Source: Kitasatospora sp. NBC_00315 (GTDB taxonomy: Bacteria; Actinomycetota; Actinomycetes; Streptomycetales; Streptomycetaceae). From it: a stretch of 64,000 bases of DNA. The stretch lies in contig NZ_CP108025.1 in NCBI RefSeq assembly GCF_041435095.1, positions 806,001-870,000 of the forward strand, given 5' to 3'. A model generated the notes under the pieces. It worked only from the letters and a program-made list of their open reading frames with translations, was not told where the DNA came from and ran no database searches. The first letter of the stretch is position 1. Every line of letters begins with the position of its first letter. Positions 1 through 8,393 of the stretch are shown in pieces. A program made the translations under genes and the position numbers.

Positions 1-1
1 C

Positions 2-1390
2 ACCGGCGGCGGTGCCTACGAGGACGCCCAGGTCGGCGACGAGTTCTACTGGGCCGCCGCCGAGCTGTTCGCGACCACCGGGGAGAGCCAGTACCGCGAC
101 GCGGTGACCTCCTCGCCCTTCCACAGCGGGCCCGCCGACTCCTTCTGGTGGGGCGGCACGGCGACGCTCGGCCGGATCACCCTGGCCACCGTCCCCGGCG
201 TGGCACTGCCCGCCGACGACCTGGCGCGGATCCGCGCCTCGCTCACCACCGCCGCGGACGGCTATCTCACCACCATGTCCGGACAGGGCTACGACGTCCC
301 GATCGCCGCCGACGGCTACGTCTGGGGTTCCAACAGCTCCGTCGCCGACAACGCGATGGTGATCGCCGTCGCCTACGAGCTGACCGGGCAGCAGCGCTAC
401 CGCTCGGCCGTGCTGGAGTCGATGGACTACCTGCTCGGGCGCAACGCGCTCAACCAGTCGTACGTCACGGGCTACGGCGAGCACGCCTCCGAGAACGAGC
501 ACCACCGGTTCTGGGCGCACGAGAACGACGCCTCGCTGCCGCACCCGCCGGCCGGCTCGTTCGCCGGCGGGCCGAACGCGGGCCTGCAGGACCCGGTGGC
601 GCTGGCCCAGCTGACCGGCTGCGCGCCCGCCAAGTGCTACGTCGACGACATCGGCTCGTACTCCACCAACGAGGTGGCGATCAACTGGAACGCGCCGCTG
701 GCCTGGCTGGCCGCCTTCGCCGCCGACCGCTCCGGCGCGACTCCCCCGGCCCCGCCCAAGGTCCTGGCCGCACCGGCGAACGTGACGGTGCCCGAGGGCT
801 CCTCGGCCGCGGTGGCCGTACGGCTGTCCGCCGCGCCGGCCCAGAACGTGACGGTCGGCGTCACCCGCGCCTCGGGCGACCAGGATCTGTCGGTGACCGG
901 CGGAGCGAGCCTGGTCTTCACCCCGGCGAACTGGTCCACCCCCCAGCAGGTGACGGTGTCGGCCGCACAGGACGCGGACACCCTGAACGGCACGGCGGCC
1001 TTCGCGGCCGGCGGCACGGGCGTCGAGGCGGCCTCCTTCACCGCGGTCGAGGCGGACGACGACACGCCGCCCGCGGCCGCCTGCTCCGTCGCGTACCACG
1101 TCGACAGTGCCTGGGCCGGCGGCTTCACCGCGACCGTCACGCTCAAGAACACCGGACCGGCGACGATCACCGGCTGGACCCTCGGCTGGACCTTCCCCGG
1201 CAGCCAGCGGATCACCAACGGCTGGAACGCCACCGTCGTCCAGAGCGGCGCTGCGGTCACCGCCAGGGACAGCGGCTGGAACGGCACGCTCGCCCCCGGC
1301 GCCACCGCGAGTTTCGGCTTCCAGGCGGGCTACTCCGGCAGCAACGACGCACCCTCGGGATTCACGCTGGGCGGCGCCGCCTGCGGTTGA
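2..1390 (+). CDS. GH9 endoglucanase (5' truncated by window) with Calx-beta-like module and CBM2
   Basis: This is the C-terminal part of a secreted glycoside hydrolase family 9 cellulase; its start lies upstream of the window. The open frame runs from base 2 without a stop. The first ~240 codons show GH9 hallmarks: the DNAMVIAVAYELTG stretch, a HHRFWA histidine motif, and STNEVAINWNAPLAWLAA, whose Glu (bases 671-673) is the family's catalytic acid. A Pro/Ala hinge leads to a Calx-beta-like beta-sandwich module (about bases 760-1070). The C-terminus is a family 2 cellulose-binding module with spaced Trp residues and terminal Cys. Family knowledge: GH9 enzymes hydrolyse beta-1,4-glucan outside the cell. 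A GH10 xylanase follows 85 bp downstream in the same direction, so the two may be co-expressed for plant cell-wall attack. Confidence 0.9.
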   Translation, partial: TGGGAYEDAQVGDEFYWAAAELFATTGESQYRDAVTSSPFHSGPADSFWWGGTATLGRITLATVPGVALPADDLARIRASLTTAADGYLTTMSGQGYDVPIAADGYVWGSNSSVADNAMVIAVAYELTGQQRYRSAVLESMDYLLGRNALNQSYVTGYGEHASENEHHRFWAHENDASLPHPPAGSFAGGPNAGLQDPVALAQLTGCAPAKCYVDDIGSYSTNEVAINWNAPLAWLAAFAADRSGATPPAPPKVLAAPANVTVPEGSSAAVAVRLSAAPAQNVTVGVTRASGDQDLSVTGGASLVFTPANWSTPQQVTVSAAQDADTLNGTAAFAAGGTGVEAASFTAVEADDDTPPAAACSVAYHVDSAWAGGFTATVTLKNTGPATITGWTLGWTFPGSQRITNGWNATVVQSGAAVTARDSGWNGTLAPGATASFGFQAGYSGSNDAPSGFTLGGAACG

Positions 1391-1475
1391 TCCGGGCCGC
1401 CACCGCCCGGCCCACGAGCCGGCCGCCGGGACCCACCCGCCCGGCGGCCACCCCCAAGGAGAGGACGACCCACCC

Positions 1476-2933
1476 ATGCGCCACCTGTTCGCCCGTCATG
1501 CCGCCCGGCTGAAACGGGCCGGCCTGGCCACCGCCGTGCTGGCCGCCACCGCCCTCGGCGCGGCCGTGCTGCCCGGCGCGGCCCACGCCGCCGACACCCC
1601 GCTGCGCGACCTCGCCTCCACGAAGGGGATCTACGTCGGCAACGCCGTCGCGGGCGGCAAGCTGAGCGGCACCGCCCAGTACGCGGCCATCGCGGGCACC
1701 CAGTTCAGCTCGCTGACGCCCGAGAACGCCATGAAGTGGGGCTCGGTCGAGGCCAACCGGGGCACCTTCAACTGGGCCGAGGCCGACCAGATCGTCGCCT
1801 TCGCCCAGGCCCACAACCAGCAGGTACGCGGCCACACCCTGGTCTGGCACAGCCAGAACCCGAGCTGGCTGACCAACGGGAACTTCGGCGCGACCGAGCT
1901 GAGCGGCATCCTCCAGCAGCACATCGCCACCGAGGCCGGGCGCTACCAGGGCAAGATCTACGCCTGGGACGTGCTCAACGAGCTCTTCAACGAGGACGGC
2001 ACGTACCGCACCTCGCTCTGGTACAACACCCTGGGCACCGGCTTCATCGCCAACTCGCTGGCCTGGGCCCACCAGGCCGACCCGGCGGCGAAGCTCTACA
2101 TCAACGACTACAACGTCGAGGGGCTCGGCGCGAAGAGCGACGCCCTCTACAACCTGGTCAAGTCGCTGAAGGCACAGGGCGCGCCGATCGACGGGGTGGG
2201 GCTGCAGGCGCACTTCATCCTCGGGCAGGTCCCCTCCACGCTCCAGGCCAACATCCAGCGGTTCGCGGACCTCGGCGTCGACGTCGCGGTCACCGAACTC
2301 GACATCCGGATGCAGACGCCGTCCACCGCCGCCAAGCTGACCCAGCAGGGCGCCGACTACACCACGGTGGTGAAGGCCTGCCTGGCGGTCACCCGCTGCA
2401 AGGGCATCACCGGCTGGGACATCTCCGACGCCGACTCCTGGGTGCCGAGCGTGTTCTCGGGCTACGGCGCCGCGACCCTGTACGACGAGAGCTACCAGCC
2501 CAAGCCCGCCTACCAGGCGGTCGCCACGGCGCTGGGCGGGAGCACGAGCACGGCCTCCCCCTCGCCCTCGGCCTCCGCGTCGGCCTCCCCCTCGCCCTCT
2601 CCCACCGCCACCGCCACCTCGACACCGACCGGCGGCAGCGGCTGCACCGCGGCGTACTCGGTGTCGAACCAGTGGAACACCGGCTTCAGCGGCGCCGTCC
2701 AGGTCAGCTGCCCCGCGGGCGCCTCGCTGGCCTCCTGGAAGGTCGGCTGGGACTTCGGAGCCGGCCAGCAACTCACCCAGGCGTGGAACGCCACCTGCAC
2801 CCAGAGCGGGGTCCACGTCACCTGCACCAACGCGACGTGGAACGGCGCCGTACCGGCCGGGGGCTCCGCCTCCTTCGGCTTCAACGCCAACTGGGCCGGC
2901 AGCAACCCCGTCCCGGTGGTGACCCTGGGCTGA
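1476..2933 (+). CDS. secreted GH10 endo-beta-1,4-xylanase with CBM2
   Basis: Predicted 485-residue secreted xylanase. ATG 1476 is chosen because AAGGAGAGGA lies 5' of it and a Sec signal peptide follows, with an Arg/Lys-rich start and an AHAADTP cleavage region near residue 40. An upstream in-frame extension overlaps the previous gene and is not credible. Residues ~45-355 form the GH10 barrel: WDVLNE supplies acid/base Glu169 and VTELDIR supplies nucleophile Glu274. Both are present, so the enzyme should be active. A Ser/Pro/Thr linker (about 357-387) leads to a CBM2 cellulose-binding module (388-485). Its CBM2 differs clearly in sequence from that of the GH9 gene upstream, so this is not a recent copy. 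It probably shares a transcript or regulation with the GH9 gene. Confidence 0.95.
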   Translation: MRHLFARHAARLKRAGLATAVLAATALGAAVLPGAAHAADTPLRDLASTKGIYVGNAVAGGKLSGTAQYAAIAGTQFSSLTPENAMKWGSVEANRGTFNWAEADQIVAFAQAHNQQVRGHTLVWHSQNPSWLTNGNFGATELSGILQQHIATEAGRYQGKIYAWDVLNELFNEDGTYRTSLWYNTLGTGFIANSLAWAHQADPAAKLYINDYNVEGLGAKSDALYNLVKSLKAQGAPIDGVGLQAHFILGQVPSTLQANIQRFADLGVDVAVTELDIRMQTPSTAAKLTQQGADYTTVVKACLAVTRCKGITGWDISDADSWVPSVFSGYGAATLYDESYQPKPAYQAVATALGGSTSTASPSPSASASASPSPSPTATATSTPTGGSGCTAAYSVSNQWNTGFSGAVQVSCPAGASLASWKVGWDFGAGQQLTQAWNATCTQSGVHVTCTNATWNGAVPAGGSASFGFNANWAGSNPVPVVTLG

Positions 2934-3128
2934 CCGGCCCGGCGGGCTGCTGGGGGTGGGGGCGCGGCGGTGCCCCCACCCCCTTCGGCATGCCCGAACG
3001 CCTGCGGCCAACATCTCGGCTGTGTTTCGGAATTGACGTCACAATCATCTGAAGGCCGACATTTCGTAGCGGCCAGCGTGCACATGCCTTGACACTTCGG
3101 AAACGCCGCCGCAATCATCGGCTGAGTC

Positions 3129-3142
3129 GGAGAGCGTTCTCC
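3129..3142. promoter_or_regulatory. candidate LacI-family (CebR-like) operator before GH16 gene
   Basis: GGAGAGCGTTCTCC is a near-palindrome with perfect GGAGA/TCTCC arms, about 110 bp 5' of the GH16 start. It resembles the cellulose-utilisation repressor box (TGGGAGCGCTCCCA in streptomycetes) but is not identical. It sits in the least GC-rich part of the intergenic region. Assignment to CebR or a paralogue is inference from sequence resemblance and neighbouring cellulase genes. Confidence 0.4.
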
Positions 3143-3254
3143 ACGCACTCGCCGACCGGCCCGGTCTTCCTCACCCTCCGTGTTCCACAGCCTTGTCGTC
3201 CGGCGCCGCACCACCAGTCCCCCACCCTCGGAACCACTTCCCCCAGGAGGTTTC

Positions 3255-5435
3255 GTGCCAGTCCCTTCTTTCGACTTCCGAACGCGAGACGGAGCCGCCG
3301 GAGCAGTCCGGCGCGGCTTCCGGCCCGTGACCCTGTTGCTGGTCGTCGCCCTGATCGCCGCGCTCGCCCTCGCCGTCACCGGCGCGCCCGCGCGGGCCGC
3401 GGGCACCCTGCTCTCCCAGGGCAAGCCCGTCACCGCCTCCTCCGTGGAGAACGCGGGCACCCCCGCCTCCGCCGCCGTGGACGGCAACACCGGTACCCGC
3501 TGGTCGAGTGCGGCCGCCGATCCGCAGTGGATCCAGATCGACCTCGGCTCGACCGCGACGATCAGCCAGGTCGCCCTGAACTGGGAGTCCGCGTACGCCA
3601 AGGCGTACCAGATCCAGACCTCCGCCGACGGCTCCACCTGGACCACGGTGTACGCCACCACCACCGGTTCCGGCGGCACCGAGACGCTCAACGTCACCGG
3701 CAGCGGCCGCTACGTCCGGATGAACGGCACCGCCCGGGCCACCGGCTACGGCTACTCGCTCTGGGAGTTCCAGGTCTACGGCACCATCGGGACCGGCACC
3801 GGCGGCGCCTGCAGCAGCAACAACGCCGCGCTCAACCGGCCCTCCTCGGCCTCCTCCAGCGAGAACGCGGGCACCCCGGCGAGTTCCGCGTTCGACGGCA
3901 ACACCGGTACCCGGTGGTCGAGTGCGGCCGCCGACCCGCAGTGGCTCCAGGTCGACCTCGGCTCGGTGCAGTCCGTCTGCGGCGTCCAGCTCGCCTGGGA
4001 GTCCGCGTACGCCAAGGCGTACCAGATCCAGACCTCCACCGACGGCACCAACTGGACCACCGTCTACTCGACCACCACCGGCCCCGGCGCCACCGAGCTG
4101 ATCACGCTCACCGGCACCGGCCGCTACGTCCGGATGACCGGCACCCAGCGCGCCACCCAGTACGGCTACTCGCTCTGGGAGTTCCAGGTCTTCACCGGCA
4201 CGCCGGCGAACAACGGCCCGGCGCTGCTCTCGTACGGCAAGCCCGCCACCGCGTCCTCCTTCCAAGACGACGGCAACTGCTCCGGCTGCACCCCCGCCAA
4301 GGCCTTCGACGCCGATCCGGCCACCCGGTGGGCGAGCAACGCCACCACCGGCTGGACCGACCCGGGCTGGATCTCCGTCGACCTCGGCGCCACCGCCGCG
4401 ATCAGCAAGGTCGTCCTGCAGTGGGATCCGGCCTACGCCTCGGCGTACCAGATCCAGACCTCGGCCGACGGCACCAACTGGACGAGCATCTACTCCACCA
4501 CGACGTCCACCGGGTACAAGCAGAGCCTGGACGTCTCCGGCACCGGCCGCTACGTCCGGATGTACGGCACCGCCCGCGGCACCGCGTACGGCTACTCGCT
4601 CTGGGGCTTCGACGTCTACGGAACCGGCGGCAACCCGACCGCGCCGCCCGCCACCCCGCCGAACCCGGGCAACCCCGAGAAGCTGGTCTGGAGCGACGAG
4701 TTCAACTCGGCGGCCGGCACCGGACCGGATCCGGCGAAGTGGACCTCGGACTCCGGCGCGGGTGTCAACAACGAGCTGGAGTACTACACCCCCGGCAACA
4801 AGAACACCTACCAGGACGGCACCGGGAACCTGGTCATCGAGGCGCGCAAGGAGGTCACGGCCGGCTCCTCGTGCCCCCGCGACCCGCTGAGCGGCAGCAC
4901 CACCTGCCAGTACACCTCGGGCCGGATCAACACCTCCGACCACTTCAACTTCACCTACGGGCACGTCGAGTCGCGGATCAAGGTCACCGGCACCCAGGGG
5001 CTGTGGCCCGCGTTCTGGCTGCTCGGCTCGAACTTCAAGACCGGTACGCCGTGGCCCAACTGCGGTGAGATCGACATCATGGAGCACGTCGGCAAGGTCG
5101 CGGACTCCGTCTACTCCACGCTGCACGCACCCGCGTACTTCGGCGCGGCCGGCTACGGCTCGCCCTACACGGTGGCCGGCAGCGACTTCGCCTCGGCGTT
5201 CCACACCTACGCGCTGGACTGGGACTCCAGCCACATGACCTTCTCGGTCGACGGCAACGCCTTCTTCACCGTCAACCGCAGCACCCTGGAGCAGACCCGC
5301 GGCCCGTGGGTCTACGACCACCCGTTCTACATCATCCTCAACAACGCGGTCGGCGGCGACTGGCCGGGCGCGCCGGACGCCACCACCGTCTTCCCGCAGA
5401 AGATGCTGGTCGACTACGTGCGGGTCTCCCAGTAG
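3255..5435 (+). CDS. secreted GH16 beta-1,3-glucanase with three F5/8C (CBM32-like) modules
   Basis: Predicted 726-residue secreted endoglucanase. GTG 3255 follows a full AGGAGG at 3245-3250 and opens a signal peptide ending about residue 49 (ARAAG). The longer ATG frame at 3180 lacks a ribosome site. Three discoidin/F5-8 type C modules of ~135 residues follow (about 51-180, 186-315 and 322-460). Each contains a DGNTGTRWSS or related loop, an AYAKAYQIQTS or related strand, and RYVRM. The GH16 domain starts near residue 472 (LVWSDEFN). It carries GEIDIMEHVG with nucleophile Glu605, Asp607 and acid/base Glu610, the laminarinase-type signature. Family knowledge: such enzymes cut beta-1,3- or mixed beta-glucans, while F5/8C modules bind glycans. 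A strong terminator lies 65 bp downstream. Confidence 0.92.
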   Translation: MPVPSFDFRTRDGAAGAVRRGFRPVTLLLVVALIAALALAVTGAPARAAGTLLSQGKPVTASSVENAGTPASAAVDGNTGTRWSSAAADPQWIQIDLGSTATISQVALNWESAYAKAYQIQTSADGSTWTTVYATTTGSGGTETLNVTGSGRYVRMNGTARATGYGYSLWEFQVYGTIGTGTGGACSSNNAALNRPSSASSSENAGTPASSAFDGNTGTRWSSAAADPQWLQVDLGSVQSVCGVQLAWESAYAKAYQIQTSTDGTNWTTVYSTTTGPGATELITLTGTGRYVRMTGTQRATQYGYSLWEFQVFTGTPANNGPALLSYGKPATASSFQDDGNCSGCTPAKAFDADPATRWASNATTGWTDPGWISVDLGATAAISKVVLQWDPAYASAYQIQTSADGTNWTSIYSTTTSTGYKQSLDVSGTGRYVRMYGTARGTAYGYSLWGFDVYGTGGNPTAPPATPPNPGNPEKLVWSDEFNSAAGTGPDPAKWTSDSGAGVNNELEYYTPGNKNTYQDGTGNLVIEARKEVTAGSSCPRDPLSGSTTCQYTSGRINTSDHFNFTYGHVESRIKVTGTQGLWPAFWLLGSNFKTGTPWPNCGEIDIMEHVGKVADSVYSTLHAPAYFGAAGYGSPYTVAGSDFASAFHTYALDWDSSHMTFSVDGNAFFTVNRSTLEQTRGPWVYDHPFYIILNNAVGGDWPGAPDATTVFPQKMLVDYVRVSQ

Positions 5436-5500
5436 CGCCCACCGCCCACACGTAGCCGGCGCCGGGCCGGAGAGGTCCGGCGAGCGGCAGGACAGGCACC

Positions 5501-5539
5501 GAGCCGGTGCGGACGGAGTACTTCCGTCCGCACCGGCTC
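5501..5539. terminator. 17-bp perfect stem terminator after GH16 gene
   Basis: Bases 5501-5517 pair perfectly with 5523-5539 around a 5-nt loop (GTACT). It starts 65 bp after the GH16 stop codon. There is no U tract, as is usual for high-GC actinomycete terminators. Confidence 0.8.
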
Positions 5540-5664
5540 CGCCGTTCCCCCGCCGTTCCCCCGCCGTTCCCACCGCCGTTCCCACCGCCGTTTCCACCGC
5601 CGGCGCGACCCGACCCCCGAGCAGCGGGCGGCCACCGACCACCCGCCACCCGCCACCCGCCACC
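5540..5664. repeat. short tandem repeats (11-12 bp CGCCGTTCCC units, then 7-bp units)
   Basis: Five consecutive units of CGCCGTTCCCC/CGCCGTTCCCAC occupy 5540-5597, directly after the terminator. A second run of ACCCGCC units lies at about 5640-5664. The remainder of the 5436-5851 gap contains no credible gene. It holds the promoter-containing leader of the next gene, in which I cannot identify promoter elements confidently. Confidence 0.7.
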
Positions 5665-5851
5665 GACCCCGCCTTCGTGAACGTCGTTGGCCGAAAACGG
5701 ATGTGACTTTCAGTCAGGCGAGAACCGGCACCCGTCGGCGGCCCCGGATTCTTTCGACACGGTGTCAGCAGAATTCCTTGTCATGTCACCTCGAATCCGC
5801 TCGGATGGGCGAGGCTTTCGTCGCCGACCCGGCCCTGACGAGGAGACCCCG

Positions 5852-6910
5852 TTGTCCGTACGCCGCTTCATCGCCGCCGCCACACCGCTGCTGGCCGCCG
5901 CAGCGCTCGCCCTCGCCGTCCCCGCGCAGCAGGCGGACGCCACCGGGCCGTCCGATCTCCCGTTCTCCGGCGCCACCACCGTGGGGCTGCACAACACCTA
6001 CGACCCTGCGGCCTTCCCGTTCCTGGCCCAGGCGCTGGACACCGGCACCGGCCTGATCGAACTCGACGCCTGGACGGACACCGTCACCACGGAGTGGAAG
6101 GTCAGCCACTCCAACCCGCTCGGCAACGCCAACAACTGCGTCAGCGCGACCAGCCCCGCCCAGCTCTACAGCGGCGGGGCCAACAAGAACCTGGAGACCT
6201 GCCTGGACGACATCCGGGTCTGGCTCGGCGCCCACCCCGGCAGCGGACCGCTGGTCGTCAAGCTGGAGCTCAAGGGCGGCTTCGCCGCGAACCGCGGAAT
6301 GGGCCCGACCGAGCTGGACTCGCTGATCGCCGCCCACCTCGGCAGCGCCGTCTTCCGGCCCGCCGACCTGCTGGCCAAGCCCGGGGGCGGCGCGTACGCC
6401 ACGCTCGACGACGCGGCCCGGGCCGGCAACTGGCCGAGCCGCTCGGCGCTGGCCGGCCGGGTCCTGCTGGACGTCATCCCCGGCACGGTGGAGGAGCAGA
6501 ACCCGTTCGACACGCTGCACACCGACGTCGAGTACTCCCGCCACCTGCGCGACCTGGTCGCCGCCGGACAGGCCGGCAAGGCCCAGGTGTTCCCGGTCGT
6601 CCACGGCGCCGCGGCGGGCGACCCCCGCAGCGCCTACGCGGAGACCTCGATCCGTCCCTGGTTCGTGGTCTTCGACGGTGACGCCGCCGCCTACCTCGGC
6701 GGGATCGACACCGGCTGGTACGACAGCCGCCACTACCTGCTGGTGATGACGGACGCCCAGAACGTCGCCCCGGCCATCAGTGCCACCGACCCGACCGCCG
6801 ACCAGGCCGCCGCCCGGGCGGCGCAGCTGGCCGCGGCCCACGCGAGCATCGTCTCCAGTGACTGGCGCCACCTCCCCTCCGTACAGTCCCAGGTGCTCCC
6901 GCGCGGCTGA
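5852..6910 (+). CDS. secreted phosphoinositide-type phospholipase C (PI-PLC-C1-like)
   Basis: Predicted 352-residue exported phosphodiesterase. TTG 5852 sits 5 nt after AGGAGA and begins directly with a signal peptide (residues 1 to about 31, ending near QQADA). An in-frame ATG at 5783 would add an Arg-rich extension with no ribosome site. The mature protein matches the bacterial calcium-dependent phosphoinositide phospholipase C type. The N-terminal GLHNTYD carries His47, ELDAW supplies acidic residues, and KVSHSNPL supplies the second His86. KLELKGGF and LLDVIPGT are further barrel strands. Family knowledge: catalysis uses two histidines in a TIM barrel. The substrate in a soil actinomycete (host or environmental phosphoinositides, or another phosphodiester) is unknown. 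The gene appears monocistronic, with a strong terminator downstream. Confidence 0.8.
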   Translation: MSVRRFIAAATPLLAAAALALAVPAQQADATGPSDLPFSGATTVGLHNTYDPAAFPFLAQALDTGTGLIELDAWTDTVTTEWKVSHSNPLGNANNCVSATSPAQLYSGGANKNLETCLDDIRVWLGAHPGSGPLVVKLELKGGFAANRGMGPTELDSLIAAHLGSAVFRPADLLAKPGGGAYATLDDAARAGNWPSRSALAGRVLLDVIPGTVEEQNPFDTLHTDVEYSRHLRDLVAAGQAGKAQVFPVVHGAAAGDPRSAYAETSIRPWFVVFDGDAAAYLGGIDTGWYDSRHYLLVMTDAQNVAPAISATDPTADQAAARAAQLAAAHASIVSSDWRHLPSVQSQVLPRG

Positions 6911-6921
6911 CCGGGGCCGCC

Positions 6922-6960
6922 GCCCCGCCCCGGGCCGCGAACGGCGGCCCGGGGCGGGGC
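6922..6960. terminator. 17-bp perfect stem terminator after phospholipase gene
   Basis: Bases 6922-6938 pair perfectly with 6944-6960 around GAACG, 11 bp after the stop codon at 6910. Confidence 0.8.
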
Positions 6961-7096
6961 GCCCACGGGGCCCTGCCCGTGCCGTGCCCTTCGAGACCCC
7001 TCGACGCCGTGCTTCCCCCGACTGCCCCGGGCGGCGCGCGCCGACCGGGACCGGATGCCAGGCTGGCCGGGCAAGGGATACCCGAAGGGAAGCACC

Positions 7097-7900
7097 ATGA
7101 TCACCACTGACTACGTCGACGGCTCGCCCTGCTGGATCGACCTCGGCGCTCCGGACGTCCCGGCCGCGGTCGCCTTCTACGGCGCGGTGTTCGGCTGGAA
7201 GTTCCAGCCCTACGGTCCGGACGGGGGCGACTACGGCTTCTTCCGCTCGGACGGCAGGACCGTCGGCGCGGTCGGCCGGCTCACCGAGGAGGGAGCCCGC
7301 TCGGCCTGGATGCTCTACTTCCGGACGTCCGACGCCGAGGCGACCGCGCGGACCGTGGAGCAGGCCGGCGGCGCCGTGCGGACGGCGCCGGGCGACGTCG
7401 AGAGCCACGGCCGGATGGCGCAGTTCACCGACCCGCAGGGAGGACAGTTCGCGGTCTGGCAGCCCCGCGCCACCCAGGGCATGGAGGCCGTGGACGAGCC
7501 CGGCACGCTCAGCTGGGTCGAGCTCTACACCACCGACGCGAAGGCCGCCAGAGCCTTCTACGGCACCGTCTTCGGATGGGCCACCCAGGACATGCCGATG
7601 CCCGGTGGCAACGAGGGGACGTACACGCTGATCACCCCGGCCGGCCTCGCCCCCGAGCGGATGCACGGGGGGCTGATGGAGCTGCCGGCGGAGCACCTCG
7701 CGCTGAACGGCGGCCGCCCCTACTGGCACCCGGTGTTCGGCACGGCGGACTGCGACGCGAGCGTCGCCAAGGTGACCGCGAACGGCGGGAGCGTGCAGAT
7801 GGGCCCGGATGACGCGCCCGGTGTCGGCCGGATCGCCGTCTGCCTCGATCCGCACGGCGCGGACTTCGTGCTGCTCGCCCCGGCGCCGGCGGAGGGCTGA
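7097..7900 (+). CDS. two-domain VOC (glyoxalase-fold) protein
   Basis: Predicted 267-residue cytosolic protein from ATG 7097, behind GAAGGGA. Two vicinal-oxygen-chelate modules lie in tandem. The first (about 1-125) begins CWIDLGAPDVPAAVAFYGAVFGW and the second (about 135-260) begins SWVELYTTDAKAARAFYGTVFGW. Both end in FTDPQGG/CLDPHGA-type strands. This is the layout of the actinobacterial family that includes the mycobacterial 27-kDa CFP30B antigen, whose physiological reaction is not established. No signal peptide is seen. It stands alone between two terminators, so context gives no substrate hint. Confidence 0.85.
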   Translation: MITTDYVDGSPCWIDLGAPDVPAAVAFYGAVFGWKFQPYGPDGGDYGFFRSDGRTVGAVGRLTEEGARSAWMLYFRTSDAEATARTVEQAGGAVRTAPGDVESHGRMAQFTDPQGGQFAVWQPRATQGMEAVDEPGTLSWVELYTTDAKAARAFYGTVFGWATQDMPMPGGNEGTYTLITPAGLAPERMHGGLMELPAEHLALNGGRPYWHPVFGTADCDASVAKVTANGGSVQMGPDDAPGVGRIAVCLDPHGADFVLLAPAPAEG

Positions 7901-7995
7901 GGGCCGGGCCCGAAGCCCCTCCGGATCCGGGGCGAGCGGCCCCAGGAGCGCCCCCGGCGCACTGCGGGACAGCACCCGAACGGCCCGAACGGCCC

Positions 7996-8029
7996 GGGCG
8001 CACCACGCGACTCCCCGCGTGGTGCGCCC
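7996..8029. terminator. 14-bp stem terminator after VOC gene
   Basis: Bases 7996-8009 pair with 8016-8029 around a 6-nt loop and are followed by TTTC. It lies about 95 bp after the VOC stop codon. The following ~200 bp before the chitinase promoter contain no gene I can support. Confidence 0.75.
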
Positions 8030-8246
8030 TTTCGCGTGCCCCCACGCCGCCTCCCGCCGCCCGACGCCGCCGGTCGCCGCCGCTCCCGCCTTCGGCGACG
8101 CCGCCCCGCCGCTCACCGGGCACGACGGCGGCCGGCGGCCGACCGACAACCTTCACGCTCTCGCCAACAGCGGTCCGGCTGCCCTGGTCGCGGGTCAACG
8201 GTTGGTCAAATAATCGATGACGTGGCAGTGACAGCAGGCCGAGGCC

Positions 8247-8276
8247 TTGACCTGCCAACTGGTCTAGTCCAACTTA
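8247..8276 (+). promoter_or_regulatory. chitinase promoter with DasR-like box
   Basis: TTGACC (8247-8252) is spaced 17-18 nt from CAACTT/AACTTA (8270-8276). Inside the spacer lies ACTGGTCTAGTCCA (8258-8271), close to the dre consensus bound by DasR, the N-acetylglucosamine-responsive GntR regulator (ACTGGTCTAGACCA-type). The same architecture recurs at the second chitinase (41272-41301). Regulation by DasR is inferred from motif match and gene identity. Confidence 0.7.
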
Positions 8277-8393
8277 GGGGCAAGCCGATCCGCCCTCCGC
8301 TCCGCGCCCAAGTCCCCACCGACGCGCGGGCCACGGCCTCCCACGCCATGGGCGGCCGGCCTCCCCCACAGCCCGCGCATCGAGAGGTTCACC

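Noticed and set aside
5676..5695. GAACGTCGTTGG as a third operator of the AACGTT type
   Set aside because: The half-sites are split by an extra base and it lies before the phospholipase gene with no link to the sugar locus.
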